Source: Diplonema papillatum
Lineage: Eukaryota > Euglenozoa > Diplonemea > Diplonemida > Diplonemidae
Direction: 5' to 3'
Length of the DNA stretch: 64,000 nucleotides
Assembly (NCBI GenBank): GCA_030068145.1
Contig: JAPJBO010000085.1
Location: 341,501 to 405,500, forward strand
The position numbers and the translations under genes were made by a program. Below, piece after piece: positions 50,238 to 60,305 of the stretch. The notes beneath the pieces are model-generated. The model saw only the letters and a program-made list of their open reading frames with translations, was not told where the DNA came from and did not search any database. Position 1 is the stretch's first letter; each line of letters starts with the position of its first letter.

Positions 50238-53200
50238 TCAGCTCGCGGACTTGGTCGAATCGAATGTGTTCGCCTCCGAGACGGGAAGCTCGGCCGCGGT
50301 GATGGCCTGCGGGGCGAGGCCGACGAAGTGGTTTTTGAGCAGGGTCGGCCGGCTGGCGTCGAGCACCAGGACGCCGCCCGCCGGCGGGTGGAACTCGAAC
50401 GTGTTGCGGGAGATGGTGGGGCACGCCGCGTTACGCGAGACGACGCAGCGCGTCGAAATGCTCGAGAACGAGTTCCCGTCGAGCAGCCCTGCCGCCTTGT
50501 CCGCGTACACGACGCCGAAGACGCCCAGCTCAAACGAGTTGTGCAGCAGGTGCGCGGCGCTGGTCCCCGAAAGGAACGCGTGGCGCTCGCCGTTCGACCG
50601 AAACGCGTTGTTCTTCACGACCGGCGCCGTCGCACGGTCGCCGACGCGGATCCCGCCGCCCTGGTTGTTCTCGATCCGGTTGCCGGACAACACCGGCGCC
50701 GCGCCGGCCTCGACGATGACGCCGACGCAGCCGTTGTCGCTGATTTCATTGTCCTCGGCGACCCCTTGGCAGCCGGCACCGAAGACCAACCCGCCGCCCC
50801 TGCTCGCGACGAACCGGTTGCCCTTGAGCAGCGGCGCGGTGCCCTTGCCCTCGACCACGACGAGCCCGCAGCCGCAGTCGGTCACCACGTTTCCGACCAG
50901 CAGCGACAGCGCCTCGCCCACGATCGATACGCCGACGCCGCGGGCGTGCGTGTTCGAGACCCGGCACGCCTCCACCAGCGCCGAGTTGCCGCCTGTCAAG
51001 CACAGCGCGGCCCCCACCGACCCGACGATGACGCAGTTTTCGACGCTCGCCAGCCGCGCTGCCACCTCGAGGACGCCCTGCTGCGTCTGCAGCCCGATGG
51101 CTGTCCCCATCTTCCCGCCGAGGACCGCCGACGACGACCCCGACTCCGACGGCAGGAACAGGTGCGACGGCGTGCGGGCTTCGCCGCCGCCGCTGCGCGG
51201 CGGCGCGTGGAACTTGTGCGTGATCGTGACGTTCGCGATCGAGCAAGCACCGGCGCCGGCGGCGAGGGTGACGACGGGGGGCACCGGCCACTGCGTCGCG
51301 AAGGCGGCGGCCGCGCCGCACGCGCTGCGCGCGGACTGCACGGCGGTGCTGGGGCGCACGTCGAAGACGGAGTGCCCGGCGGTTGCCGCCGACCCGGCTG
51401 CGGCGGACCACCGGGCGTACGCGCAGGCCAGGCAAGCGGCCGCGCCCGCCGCGGCCGGCGGCTCCTTCGCGTGCGGCGTGCACACCGCGGAGAGCGAAGA
51501 CGCGCTGCCGCACAGGAACTGCCGAAACGGCGTCCGCCGCCGCCGCGGCAACGCCGACGGCGCCTCGCACGCGGGGCACTGCCCGTACGCGGCGGGACAC
51601 AGCACCACCGAGCCGGCCGGGCCTTCGCCCTCCAACCGAACGGGCTTCCACACGCGGATGTCCTCATAATACACGCCGGGGAGGATGCTTATGACAGAAC
51701 CCGGTGAGGCTGCGTCGATGGCCTGCTGGATGCTCTGATAGGACGGGACCCCCCCTTCGCCCGACGAAAGAGACCCCGGACAACCAGGGGCCACAGGGCT
51801 GACGGTCGAGGCGGCGGTTTGGTTGGGGAGAGGTGTGGACTGCGGGTCGGATTCGATGCGCTGCGCGCGGATGACGGCGGGGGAGGGGGCGGAGGGGGTG
51901 GGATAAGTGGGGGCGTCGTCGTCGTTCCAGGAAGGCGACAGGCGGCAGGCTTGCTCGGAGGTCTCGTGCGTTGTGGTCGCCTGGCTGCTGACGTCGTCGG
52001 TCGACACGGCAGTGGTCACCGCGCTGTTCACCGTCGCGCACTCCGAGATCCCGCCGGACGCAGACGACTCACAGACGCCCTCCGGCTCCCTTCTGAACGC
52101 GTCATCCTCCGCCCATTCCACCGCCTTCCGGGCCTCCTCCTCCCCTCGGCCCGCTTCACCCTCGGCGGCGGCTGGCGGGTCTGCGACGCGTGCGGGCTCG
52201 CCCTTCCGCGCCTTCCTGTGCTTCGCGAGCGGCGCCGCGTCCTTTTTCTGCCGCCCCGCCTTCGCCGGCTTTTTGGCGGCGGCCGCCGCCTGCTTCCTGT
52301 TGCCGAGATCCGGCTGCGGGGGCTCCGGGTAGGCTTCGGGGGGTGGTGTCGGGGCGGCGGCGGCGGTGGAGAGCTCGCAGGCGACGAGCTCCGCTTCGGC
52401 GCGGCCGGCAGCGTCGCACCACGAGTCGACTGCGGTGGTGCGGATCTCGGCCCGCTGGAACGGGTGCCGCGACAGGGCGAGGTCCGTCTCCGGGAGCCGC
52501 GGGTCCTCCGCGGGCGGCGGCGCTGCGTCCTTTTTCTGCCGCTCTGCCTTCACCGGCTTTTCGGCGGCGGCCGCCGCCGCCGGCTGCGGGGGCTCCGGGT
52601 GGGCGGCGGCGGCCGCCGCCGCGGCGGTGGAGAGTTCGCGGGCGATGGCGGCCTTGCGCTGGGTGACGCGCTCAGCTTCGGCGCGGCCGGCGGCGTCGCA
52701 CCAGGGGTCGACCGCAGCGTGGATCTCGGCCCGCTGGAAGGGGTACCGCAGCGTGAGGTCCGTCTTGAGGAGATGAGGGTCCCCGCCGCAGGCGGCGACC
52801 GCTTCCGCCGCCAGCGCCGCGGCCGCTGCCGGCGGCAGCCCGCCGCACGCCTTGAAGAAGGCAGCCAGCTCCCGCAGCGCGGCGCGGGCACACGCCTCGA
52901 CTTGCTCCGGCAGAGGCAGCGGGAGGTTCAGCGGGGGTGCCTTGCCGGGGGTTTGGCCGGAGGGGTGGGGATCGGAGCAGACCGGGGCTGCCGCCGCGGC
53001 GCGGTGGGTGCGCTCGGCGGGGCGGAGCACCACGATCGAGCTCGCCGGCTCGCGCAGTGCGGCGAACGCGTTGCAGCAGGAGCCGGCGTCGGCGGCGTCG
53101 CGTTTGAACCGGAACGACGACGCGACGCACGCGAAGCCGCCGGCAGCCGGGCCGTCGGCACTCCCCTTCGGGGTCACGGGCTCCCGCAGGCTGCTCGGCC

Positions 53201-55697
53201 CCCCACCCGTCGACTCAACCCCACGCAACGACGCGGAGAGGCCTCTCGGGCTCATCCGTTCTTGACTCGACGCTGGGGACGCTGACAGACCCCCTCCGCA
53301 CTCGAGAGAGAGCGACGGGCGGTCCACACCGAAGGACGACGGCAGGTCTCTGCAGCCTATCGAGAACGGGCCGTCAGCGGAGCAGCGGCGGGTTCCAGCA
53401 GAAGGACGTGCCGAGTCCTTGCACGATGGGGCGTCCGGGGCGGACCGCCGATCGGCGTGCTGCGCGCCGCTTCCGCTCGCTTCCGCCCGGCGCGCGGACG
53501 CCGAATGCCGGCGAACCTTCGCCGAGTTCCCCGGCTTCTTGCCGCCGCCCGCAGCGGGCTCGAGGCCGGCCGGATCCTCGGCCCCGCCGCCCCGCAGCGT
53601 CGCCGAGTGGCGCCGGCGCCGGGGGTTGCCGCCGCCGGGCGGGTCGTCGGCGAGCTTCCCGTCGGTGCCGACGCCACGCAGGGCGGTCGAGTGCCGGCGG
53701 GTCCCGGCCAGGCCGCGGGGGCTGCTCGCGGTGTCGTGGCCCCCGTCGAGGGCCGCGGGATCCCGCCGGCCGTGGAACGCGCCCGGCGGCAGGTCCGCTT
53801 GCGGCGCGGGCAGGCAGACCGTGCGCAGCGACCGGCCCGCGTGCCCCGCCAGCAGCGCGCGGCCGGAAGGGCTGTTCTCCGCCGACGCCGGCGACGCATC
53901 ATCGCGGCAACCGCAGCCGGCCGGCGGGAACCCGTCGCACTCGCAGTCGTTCGACGCGTCGATCCGGAGACGCTGCGACAGCTGCTGCGACTGCTGCTGG
54001 CGTTCCTGCGAGAACGCCTCGGCGGCCGCGGCGCGGTTGCAAGGCCTTGGCGACACGCAGACGGAGGGCACCGTGCTCGGCCTGGCCGGCTTCCGGGTCT
54101 GGGCTTCCGCGCTTTGCGCGGACTTGGCCCGGTCATCAGGCGGGGGGTATTCGCCCACGGCGTCGATACCGCAGGTTAGGCTCGACGGCCGGCTGCTTTT
54201 TGAGCACTCCTGCTGCTGCTGCTGCTGCTGCTGCGGAGCGTCGTCGGCGGCACGGCAGCTTCCTTTGGCGGATGGATCCGCGGCGGACTCCATCTCGCGG
54301 TGTGTCATCCCATCGACGTCGCAGGCGAGCTTGGGCGGGCTTGGCTTCACGTGTTTCACGGGCGCGCGGCCTGCGTTGTCCGCCAGCTGAACGGGTTGGC
54401 TGCCGTCGCGGTTTGCTCGCGCGGACTGCCGGTCCGTGTCGTCAGGGTCGCATGCCCTTTCGGGGCGATGCCCTGTTTTGGCGTGCTTCTTGTTGGGGGC
54501 GCGATCCATTCCGTTGCCGTCAAGCTGGACGGGTGAGCTGCCTTCACGATTTGCCCCGTCGGACTTGCCTTCCGTGCCATCGGTGCCGGCTGCACGTTGG
54601 GGGCGGTGGGTTGCTTTGGCGTGCTTCTTGGAGGAGGCGCGTTCGGCGTTGCCGTCAAGCTGAACGAGCTGGCCGCAGTCCCTGCTTGCTTTCGAGGGTT
54701 TCCCCTCCGTGTCGTCAGCGTCGCCTGCCCGTTGGGGGTGGCGGGTTGTTTTCGCGTGCTTCTTCGAGGCGCGACCCGCATCGCCTTCGAGCTGACCGGA
54801 TCGCTGGCTGCTTCCGCGGGTTGCCTTGTCGGACTTCCGCTCTGCGTCGGCGGCGTCGCCTGTCCGCTGGGGGTTGTGGTGCGTCTTTTTGCCGTGCTTC
54901 TTCGCGGCGCGGTCTGCGTCGCCTCCGGGTTGCGAGCTGCCTCCACGGGACTCCTCCTCGCCGCTTTCCTCAGCTCCGGCGTGCTTGCTTGAGTCGCGTC
55001 CAGGGCTGCCGACGCCGGGTTGCGCGGGTCTGCTGGAACCGCCGCACGCCTGCTCCGCCGCGGTGCGGGCGCTCTCCTTTTCGGCGGCTTCGCCCGGCTG
55101 CAAACCCGGGGCTGCTGCCTCGTCGGCGAACGTTGCCTCGGCGACAGGCGACCGCCGGCTCGCCCAGCACCACCCAGCGACCGCGGGGCTTCCCCCGGTG
55201 TGCGCGGTGCCGCCCCACGCGGCAACAGCGGGGGCGCCGGACGCCGGCGGGGCCCACAGCTGGTGCGAGCGGCCGCGGCGGAGAGCCCGCTCGACGGCCA
55301 GCCGGCAGACGCAGCCGGAGAGGGCGAGGATCGCCTTCCGCGCCTGCTCCTTTCGGTTTTTCCGTTTGAGCTGCCGGAGTGCCCGCGGGACCAAGGGGAC
55401 GGGTTCTTCTCCTTCGCCGGCCGGCGGGTCGACGACAGGGTCAGGCGTCGCCGTGGGCGACGTGAACGCCGGGTAGTGCGCGCCCGGCGCGGCGGCGGGG
55501 CTGCCAGGTATCGACAGCATCGTGCTGATCGAGCTGATTGACAGGTTCTCCTCCCCGTCCAGCATCTCCGCCCGCGAGCACGTCGACGCGGTCAGCTGCA
55601 ACGAGTCCTCGTCCACGTCGAACCGGCGCATGACGGGGGCCGACGCCTCCCGCCGGAGCGTGGCTTGGGGCACCCCGCCGCCGAAAAAAGTGTACAT
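50238..55697 (-). CDS. Large protein with C-terminal right-handed beta-helix (PbH1/CASH-like)
   Basis: 1819 residues from an ATG at 55697, with an acceptor-like CACTTCTCAG about 30 nt upstream. The first 60 residues are followed by a long disordered Arg/Ala/Pro-rich region. In it lie about five imperfect 40-residue repeats with KKHAKxxHxPQRA (about residues 264-455), a Gln run (about 490), and an internal duplication of an 85-residue block containing YPFQRAEI and WCDAAGRAEAE (about 930-1160). From about residue 1320 the sequence YQSIQQAIDAASPGSVISIL with PGVYYEDI, then many G-N-x-hydrophobic-x(N)-x-G turns (NHFVG, GNRIENN, GNSFSS), is typical of parallel beta-helix repeats found in carbohydrate-active and F-box-associated proteins. 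No catalytic motif was recognised, and the ligand is unknown. Partial tandem copies lie at both ends. Confidence 0.85.
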   Translation of the reverse strand: MYTFFGGGVPQATLRREASAPVMRRFDVDEDSLQLTASTCSRAEMLDGEENLSISSISTMLSIPGSPAAAPGAHYPAFTSPTATPDPVVDPPAGEGEEPVPLVPRALRQLKRKNRKEQARKAILALSGCVCRLAVERALRRGRSHQLWAPPASGAPAVAAWGGTAHTGGSPAVAGWCWASRRSPVAEATFADEAAAPGLQPGEAAEKESARTAAEQACGGSSRPAQPGVGSPGRDSSKHAGAEESGEEESRGGSSQPGGDADRAAKKHGKKTHHNPQRTGDAADAERKSDKATRGSSQRSGQLEGDAGRASKKHAKTTRHPQRAGDADDTEGKPSKASRDCGQLVQLDGNAERASSKKHAKATHRPQRAAGTDGTEGKSDGANREGSSPVQLDGNGMDRAPNKKHAKTGHRPERACDPDDTDRQSARANRDGSQPVQLADNAGRAPVKHVKPSPPKLACDVDGMTHREMESAADPSAKGSCRAADDAPQQQQQQQQECSKSSRPSSLTCGIDAVGEYPPPDDRAKSAQSAEAQTRKPARPSTVPSVCVSPRPCNRAAAAEAFSQERQQQSQQLSQRLRIDASNDCECDGFPPAGCGCRDDASPASAENSPSGRALLAGHAGRSLRTVCLPAPQADLPPGAFHGRRDPAALDGGHDTASSPRGLAGTRRHSTALRGVGTDGKLADDPPGGGNPRRRRHSATLRGGGAEDPAGLEPAAGGGKKPGNSAKVRRHSASARRAEASGSGAQHADRRSAPDAPSCKDSARPSAGTRRCSADGPFSIGCRDLPSSFGVDRPSLSLECGGGLSASPASSQERMSPRGLSASLRGVESTGGGPSSLREPVTPKGSADGPAAGGFACVASSFRFKRDAADAGSCCNAFAALREPASSIVVLRPAERTHRAAAAAPVCSDPHPSGQTPGKAPPLNLPLPLPEQVEACARAALRELAAFFKACGGLPPAAAAALAAEAVAACGGDPHLLKTDLTLRYPFQRAEIHAAVDPWCDAAGRAEAERVTQRKAAIARELSTAAAAAAAAHPEPPQPAAAAAAEKPVKAERQKKDAAPPPAEDPRLPETDLALSRHPFQRAEIRTTAVDSWCDAAGRAEAELVACELSTAAAAPTPPPEAYPEPPQPDLGNRKQAAAAAKKPAKAGRQKKDAAPLAKHRKARKGEPARVADPPAAAEGEAGRGEEEARKAVEWAEDDAFRREPEGVCESSASGGISECATVNSAVTTAVSTDDVSSQATTTHETSEQACRLSPSWNDDDAPTYPTPSAPSPAVIRAQRIESDPQSTPLPNQTAASTVSPVAPGCPGSLSSGEGGVPSYQSIQQAIDAASPGSVISILPGVYYEDIRVWKPVRLEGEGPAGSVVLCPAAYGQCPACEAPSALPRRRRTPFRQFLCGSASSLSAVCTPHAKEPPAAAGAAACLACAYARWSAAAGSAATAGHSVFDVRPSTAVQSARSACGAAAAFATQWPVPPVVTLAAGAGACSIANVTITHKFHAPPRSGGGEARTPSHLFLPSESGSSSAVLGGKMGTAIGLQTQQGVLEVAARLASVENCVIVGSVGAALCLTGGNSALVEACRVSNTHARGVGVSIVGEALSLLVGNVVTDCGCGLVVVEGKGTAPLLKGNRFVASRGGGLVFGAGCQGVAEDNEISDNGCVGVIVEAGAAPVLSGNRIENNQGGGIRVGDRATAPVVKNNAFRSNGERHAFLSGTSAAHLLHNSFELGVFGVVYADKAAGLLDGNSFSSISTRCVVSRNAACPTISRNTFEFHPPAGGVLVLDASRPTLLKNHFVGLAPQAITAAELPVSEANTFDSTKSAS

Positions 55698-55834
55698 TCC
55701 GTGCGGGGGGCTTCCGTTCTACTGAGAAGTGCTCTCGTGAACAACCAACCGCCGTCTTCACGAAGCCATGCGCTTGCTTCTTTACCCCTTCCCCCCCTCA
55801 ACGTAAAGCTTACCCTGTTAGTATAATGTAAATT

Positions 55835-56190
55835 TGGTATGTGCACGTTACTCCACGTGTAAAAAGGAACCGCAAGACTGAAGGGTCGTGCTGCTGCTCC
55901 AACATCTCCGCCCGCGAGCACGTCGACGCGGTCAGCTGCAACGAGTCCTCGTCCACGTCGAACCGGCGCATGACGTGCGCCGACGCCTCCCGCCGGAGCG
56001 TGGCTTGGGGCACCCCGCCGCCGAGAAAAGTCGTCGACGCGGTCAGCTGCAGCGAGTCCTCGTCCACGTCGAACCGGCGCATGACGGGCGCCGACGCCTC
56101 CCGCCGGAGCGTGGCTTGGGGCACCCCGCCGCCGAGAAAAGTGTACATTCCGTGCGGGGGGCTTCCGTTCTTCTGAGAAGAGCTCTAGTG
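55835..56190 (-). pseudogene. Beta-helix gene 5'-end echo, inner copy (twofold)
   Basis: Contains the first 40 or so codons of the parent twice in tandem on the minus strand: FLGGGVPQATLRREASAPVM and RRFDVDEDSLQLTAS, then FLGGGVPQATLRREASAHVM again. It opens with the same acceptor and start (CTTCCGTTCTTCTGAGAAG on the plus strand; ATG TAC at 56148) and ends in an unrelated frame after about 112 codons. The outer flank (AACCAACCGCAACGCTCGC, CGAAGCCATGCGCTTGC) repeats the flank of the parent at 55738-55800. Confidence 0.85.
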
Positions 56191-56281
56191 AAGAACCAAC
56201 CGCAACGCTCGCTTCACGAAGCCATGCGCTTGCTTCTTTACCCCTTCAACGTGAAGAGCTTACCCTGCTAGTGGGGTGATC

Positions 56282-56547
56282 AAGTACGGTGTAACTTTTG
56301 TATGTGCACGTTACTCCGGCACGAGTGGAAAGAAATTGCAAGGCTGAAGTGTCGTGCTGCTCCTGCTCATCAGCATCTCCGCCCGCGAGCACGTCGACGC
56401 AACCAGCTGTAGCGAGCCCTCGTCGACGCAACCAGCTGTGTAGCGAGCCCTTGTCCACGTCTACCCGGCGCCGACGGCCGATGCCTCCCGCCGCCGAGAA
56501 AAGTGTACATTTCGCGCGGTTATTTTCCCTTATTTTCTAGATGAGCC
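56282..56547 (-). pseudogene. Beta-helix gene 5'-end echo, outer copy
   Basis: A third, more decayed unit: GTATGTGCACGTTACTCCGG, GTGTCGTGCTGCTCC, CATCTCCGCCCGCGAGCACG, then a truncated N-terminal coding block and AAAAGTGTACATTTCGCGCG. Stops and deletions prevent a parent-like frame. Its outer flank is interrupted by family B at about 56548, and then resumes at about 56855 (CTTCACAAAGACATGCGC). Confidence 0.75.
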
Positions 56548-56805
56548 GGTGCCTGCTACACGGAAGCCAAGCTTCACGTGTTCGGCGGTACTGCAGAGCC
56601 ACGGGCCTACGAGTCAAGTGGCTACCGATTTCCCAAACTAAAGCACCAAGGCGTGGCGCACTTTGGGGCTTGGCGCTCGCGCTGAGCACAAGCTCGTCGA
56701 GACGGTCAGCCACACGTTGTGGCACTGTGTTGCCCCCGACTCAAGCTTTGCAAGCTGTGGTTGACCGTCACGTTCCTGGACCAGGAGCGGCCTTTTTCTT
56801 TCTTC
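56548..56805 (+). repeat. Dispersed repeat family B, copy 2, inserted in the outer 5' echo
   Basis: Near-identical to 10824-11090 except for a short deletion (CGGTCAGCCACACG). Sequence of the beta-helix 5' echo lies on both sides (to about 56535 and from about 56850), so the element arrived after the echo had formed. Confidence 0.75.
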
Positions 56806-57124
56806 TTCTTCTTCTACATGAGCTGTGTGTCGCCAACCGAAACAACCGCGACGCCAGCTTCACAAAGACATGCGCTTGCTGTTTATCCCTTCGTCCCCCA
56901 ACGTTGCATTGAAAACTGCCAAAAGCTGAAAGAAAACAGGGGAGAAGGCGGCATCAGTAGGTGACAGACCGCCAGACAAGAAAAGGGTCTCAAGAGACGG
57001 CCAGAAAGGCCATGACCCCGCGTAGAGCATGAGGGCATGAGTTGCTCGATACACGATCGTCGGTGTGAAAGCATGGCCCAACGGCCCTTTGGTTTTGCTT
57101 CATCTTCAAGGGATGAAGCCGGAT
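56806..57124. other. Tail of the 5' echo and intergenic DNA
   Basis: From about 56850 to 56910 the flank of the parent (CTTCACAAAGACATGCGCTT, CCCCCAACG) is recognisable. The rest has no gene. Confidence 0.5.
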
Positions 57125-57385
57125 GTCAGAAATACTCAACGTAGCTGCTTCGACTCCGAATGGAAGGGGGGAAATATAGAGGTAAGGGGAAAATACAATA
57201 CAAACACAATTGATTTGTTCTTCGCTTACACCAGTTTTTTGACCTGTTGTGTTTGTGTGATTTGTCGCATGACCTCACGTCCGTTCAACACGTGGTTCGG
57301 TAGTTACAGCACTTGGGATCCCTTCTGTTCTTTGTCGGGCAGCATCGTCGAGCATTTCCTTTCAAGCTGGCGCTTATGTAAAAAA
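57125..57385 (+). repeat. Dispersed repeat family C, copy 3 (internal deletion)
   Basis: ACGTAGCTGCTTCGACTCCG to GGCGCTTATGTAAAA, matching 8190-8485 but lacking GTGTGTTGTTTTCTCACTCA and GGGGTAGACC. Confidence 0.8.
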
Positions 57386-57489
57386 ATTGCCGCAGGGATA
57401 ACTGGCTTGCGGCCAAGCGGTCATGGCGGCGTTGATCCATCGGTGTCAGCTCGTCCTATTGCATGAGGCGGCGAGATGCAGGTAGACCG

Positions 57490-57860
57490 TGCATAACGAT
57501 GGATTCACCTTGGCAACCGAACGGCTGGTGTTAGTGTTGCTGCGTTCACTTTGGTAACGGCACGCCGACGATTCGAAAGGCTTGCTGAACACTAGTAGTT
57601 GTGCGAGTGGGGCGGTCGGACGGTTGCGGAGGCACCCAGGAAGACGGCAGCCCATTCCTATCCGCCCCTTGCAACGCAGCCCTTTCCTCGAAGAGCCAAG
57701 AAGCCACGCGAAGAACGAACGAGGGCGACTTCGTCGGAGCTTGTACAACGGGGCGCTCTTCTGCTGCGCCTCCAGCACGCGCGCATCACTTACCAATTGC
57801 GCAGCGGTTGCTTTTCGACGCATCGATGTCGGCTCTTTCGAATACTTGAAACGACGAGCG
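57490..57860 (-). pseudogene. Helix-rich gene 3'-end echo (two blocks, internal deletion)
   Basis: 57505-57670 matches 57873-58012, the stop and 3' flank of the parent (ACCTTGGCAACCGAACGGCT, GGTAACGGCACGCCGACGAT, GGAAGACGGCAG). 57690-57805 matches an internal coding block at 58330-58450 (GACTTCGTCGGAGC, TGCTGCGCCTCCAGCACGCG, CAATTGCGCAGCGG). The roughly 320 bp between these in the parent are missing from the copy. No intact frame remains. Confidence 0.75.
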
Positions 57861-57907
57861 ACACATGCTCGCAGGCAACCGAACGGCTGATGCTGGCGCT
57901 GTGACGT

Positions 57908-59295
57908 TTACCTTGGTAACGGCACGCCGGCAATTCGAAATGCTTGCCGGATACTGTGCGAGTGAGGAGGCCTGAGGTTGCCCGAGGCAGCTAGGAAGAC
58001 GGCAGGGGTCGACGTGGTGACGAGGGCCCGCGAGAACGCCGCCAGCAGCCGCGCCACGTCTCGCGCCGGCCAGAGCCGGCCGCCAGCCGCGCCGGCCGGG
58101 CTCACGAACGCCCTCCGCGCCGCGTCGAACAGCCGCTCCGTCGCCTCCGCCGCGCCCGCGTACGCCGCGCAGATCGCGGGCAGCACCTCCGCGCACCGCC
58201 GCCGCCCCGCCTCTTCGCAGGCGGCGGCCATCCGGTCGCCGCCCGGGCCTGTCCCACCCGCTCCCCGCGCCGCAGCCTTTTCCTCGAGCAGCCGCGCCGC
58301 CGTCGGCTCCAGGTCAGCCAGCACGAACCCGAGCCCGCGCAGCGAAGGCGAGCAGCAGAAGCGGGCGACGTCTTCGAGCGTGAAGGACGCCGCGCTCTCC
58401 CTCAGCACCTGCTGCGCTTCCAGCACGCACGCGTCGCTCGCCGACTGCGCTGCGGACAGCCGCAGGAGCAACTCGACTTCTCCCGGGGGGATGCGTCTGC
58501 CGTACATGCGGGCGTACGAGAGCACGAACCTCGAGCACACGAGCCCCGCGTCCTCTACGGAGCCGTCGGCGGGACGCCGGCCCACCCACTGCGCGAGGGC
58601 CCAGCCGAAGTGCAGCGCTTCGTCGCGCACGCCCCCACCTTCCGGCGGCCGGTCGACGCCACCGGGCCCGGCGCCGAAGGGACCGGCCCCGGCCACAGCC
58701 GGGGGGTGCCCGAGGCAGGTTTTCCCGCCGTCCCGCGCTTCGCGGGTCGGGTCGGTCGATTCCGCTGGGACGGAGGCGCGGCTCCCGCCGGGGAGGGAAT
58801 CCGACGTGTCGCTTGGCCGAGACGTCGAAGGGTGGCTGCGGGGAGTTGCAAACCGCCGGGAATCGGGAAGGGAAGGGGGCTGACCGTTTGACAGACTTGA
58901 CTCTGCTCCGGGGAGGGAATTCGACGTGTCGCTTGGACATTTCTGGAGTGATAGAGTCGCGGCGCTGGGAGGCGTTCCGGGTGCGCCAGCCGACGTCTTT
59001 GAAGATTCGTCGCTCGTCGAAGGGTGGCTGCAGGATGTTGCAAACGTCCGCGAACCAGGAAGGGAAGGGGGCTGACCGTTTGACAGGGAATCCGACGTGT
59101 CGCTTGGCCAGCTCTGGAATGGTAGAGTCGACGTCTTTGAAGAGTCGTCGTGGCTGCAGGGACTTGCAACCCGCCGGGAGTCGCGAAGGGAAGCGAGCTG
59201 ACCATTTGGCGGGCTCGTCGCCGCCGGTTCGGAGAACAACGCGCGGAAAATCGCGGGGCGCGCGGCCCGCAGGCCTCCGAGCAGCGCGGCGGGGA

Positions 59296-59332
<37 letters not shown>

Positions 59333-59890
59333 AGAGCACAGCTCCGCCAGCGCCGCGCCGGCCACCGCCACTTCGTGCGCCGTGCCGCACGGCGTTTTCG
59401 GCGGCGAAAACAGGTCGTCCACGGGGGGCGGGATGAGGAGGAGGGCGGCGACGCTGTTCGGGCACTGTGTGCTCCTAGCCACGTGGCGGAAGAGCGACGG
59501 GATGGAAATCGGGTGCTTTGGGCAAACAGCGCTGGTGCCGGGCAACTTGCGCAGGTACTCGATGTACCGGGTGAGCAGGTGCTGGGAGAGGGATCGGTCT
59601 GCGTGGAGGTCGATTTGCCCTGACAGGATGGGCCCCGCGTCTTCGGGGAAGACGTGCCTCGCCAGCCGGGCGACGTCGCCGCCGTCGAAGGCGCCCCGCA
59701 GCGCGCGCATGCCGGCGGCGGCGCGCGCCAGGTCGCGCCCCGCGACGCCGGCCCGCCCCTCCTCCAGCTCCGGCAGCAGCTGCTCGAAGGCTGCCCTCGC
59801 CTGCCGGCCGCCCCTCGTTCCTTCACGGGCCGCTTGGGCGATGAACCCGCACAGTGCCTGCACACGCGGGTTCGAGGCGCGGGGCCGCAT
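57908..59890 (-). CDS. Alanine-rich helical protein, family not recognised
   Basis: About 660 residues from the ATG at 59890, which follows an acceptor-like ACACAGCAG. The longer open frame upstream has no ATG. Amphipathic Ala/Leu/Arg helices are repeated throughout (e.g. RDLARAAAGMRALRGAFDGG, VARLARHVFPED, EDVARFCCSPSLRGLGFVLA). A poly-Gly run (residues about 200) and an imperfect S/T/P-rich repeated region follow (SWPSDTSDSLSNGQPPSLPG, repeated about three times). The helical pattern, with a conserved RDVARLLAAFSRAL at the end, resembles octotricopeptide or RAP/FAST-kinase-like organellar RNA-binding repeats. That is a guess from periodicity, not a motif match. Partial copies lie at both ends. 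Confidence 0.7.
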
Positions 59891-60004
59891 GCATTTTCTG
59901 CTGTGTTCCCTTTCCCCCGCAGGACGACGACCCCCTTGATGATAAGTTTGTTTGGAATGGAAAAAAATCAAAGTCGGGTACTGCTGCCGGATACACTGGT
60001 ACTG

Positions 60005-60305
60005 GTCGACTCTACTTTTCTGGAGAGAGAACGGTCTGCATGCGTGGGACTCGATATATCTCTGCTAGGCGTCCTCGGTCTGATAGGATGGACCCTGTGC
60101 CTTCGGGGAAGACGTGCCTCGCCAGCCGGGCGACGTCGCCGCCGTCGAAGGCGCCCGCAGCGCGCGCATGCCGGCGGCGGCGCGCGCCACGTCGCGCCCC
60201 GTGACGCCGGCCCGCCCCTCCTCCAACTCCGGCAGCAGCTGCTCGAAGGCTGACCTCGCCTGCCGGCCGCTGCTGCCGCCCCTCGAGCCTTCACGACGAG
60301 CACGA
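60005..60305 (-). pseudogene. Helix-rich gene 5'-end echo
   Basis: Same-strand copy of 59585-59830, including TCGGGGAAGACGTGCCTCGC, CCGTCGAAGGCGCC, CATGCCGGCGGCGGCGCGCG and CTCCGGCAGCAGCTGCTCG. Small indels shift the frame. It lies about 120 bp upstream of the parent's start. Confidence 0.8.

Noticed and set aside
50328-53285. Long plus-strand frames opposite the beta-helix gene
   Set aside because: They are shadow frames of very GC-rich coding sequence and have no domain; the minus-strand frame shows beta-helix turns.
59891-59971. Longer start of the helix-rich protein at 59971
   Set aside because: It begins at TTG and runs through an AG acceptor-like region; ATG at 59890 is preferred.
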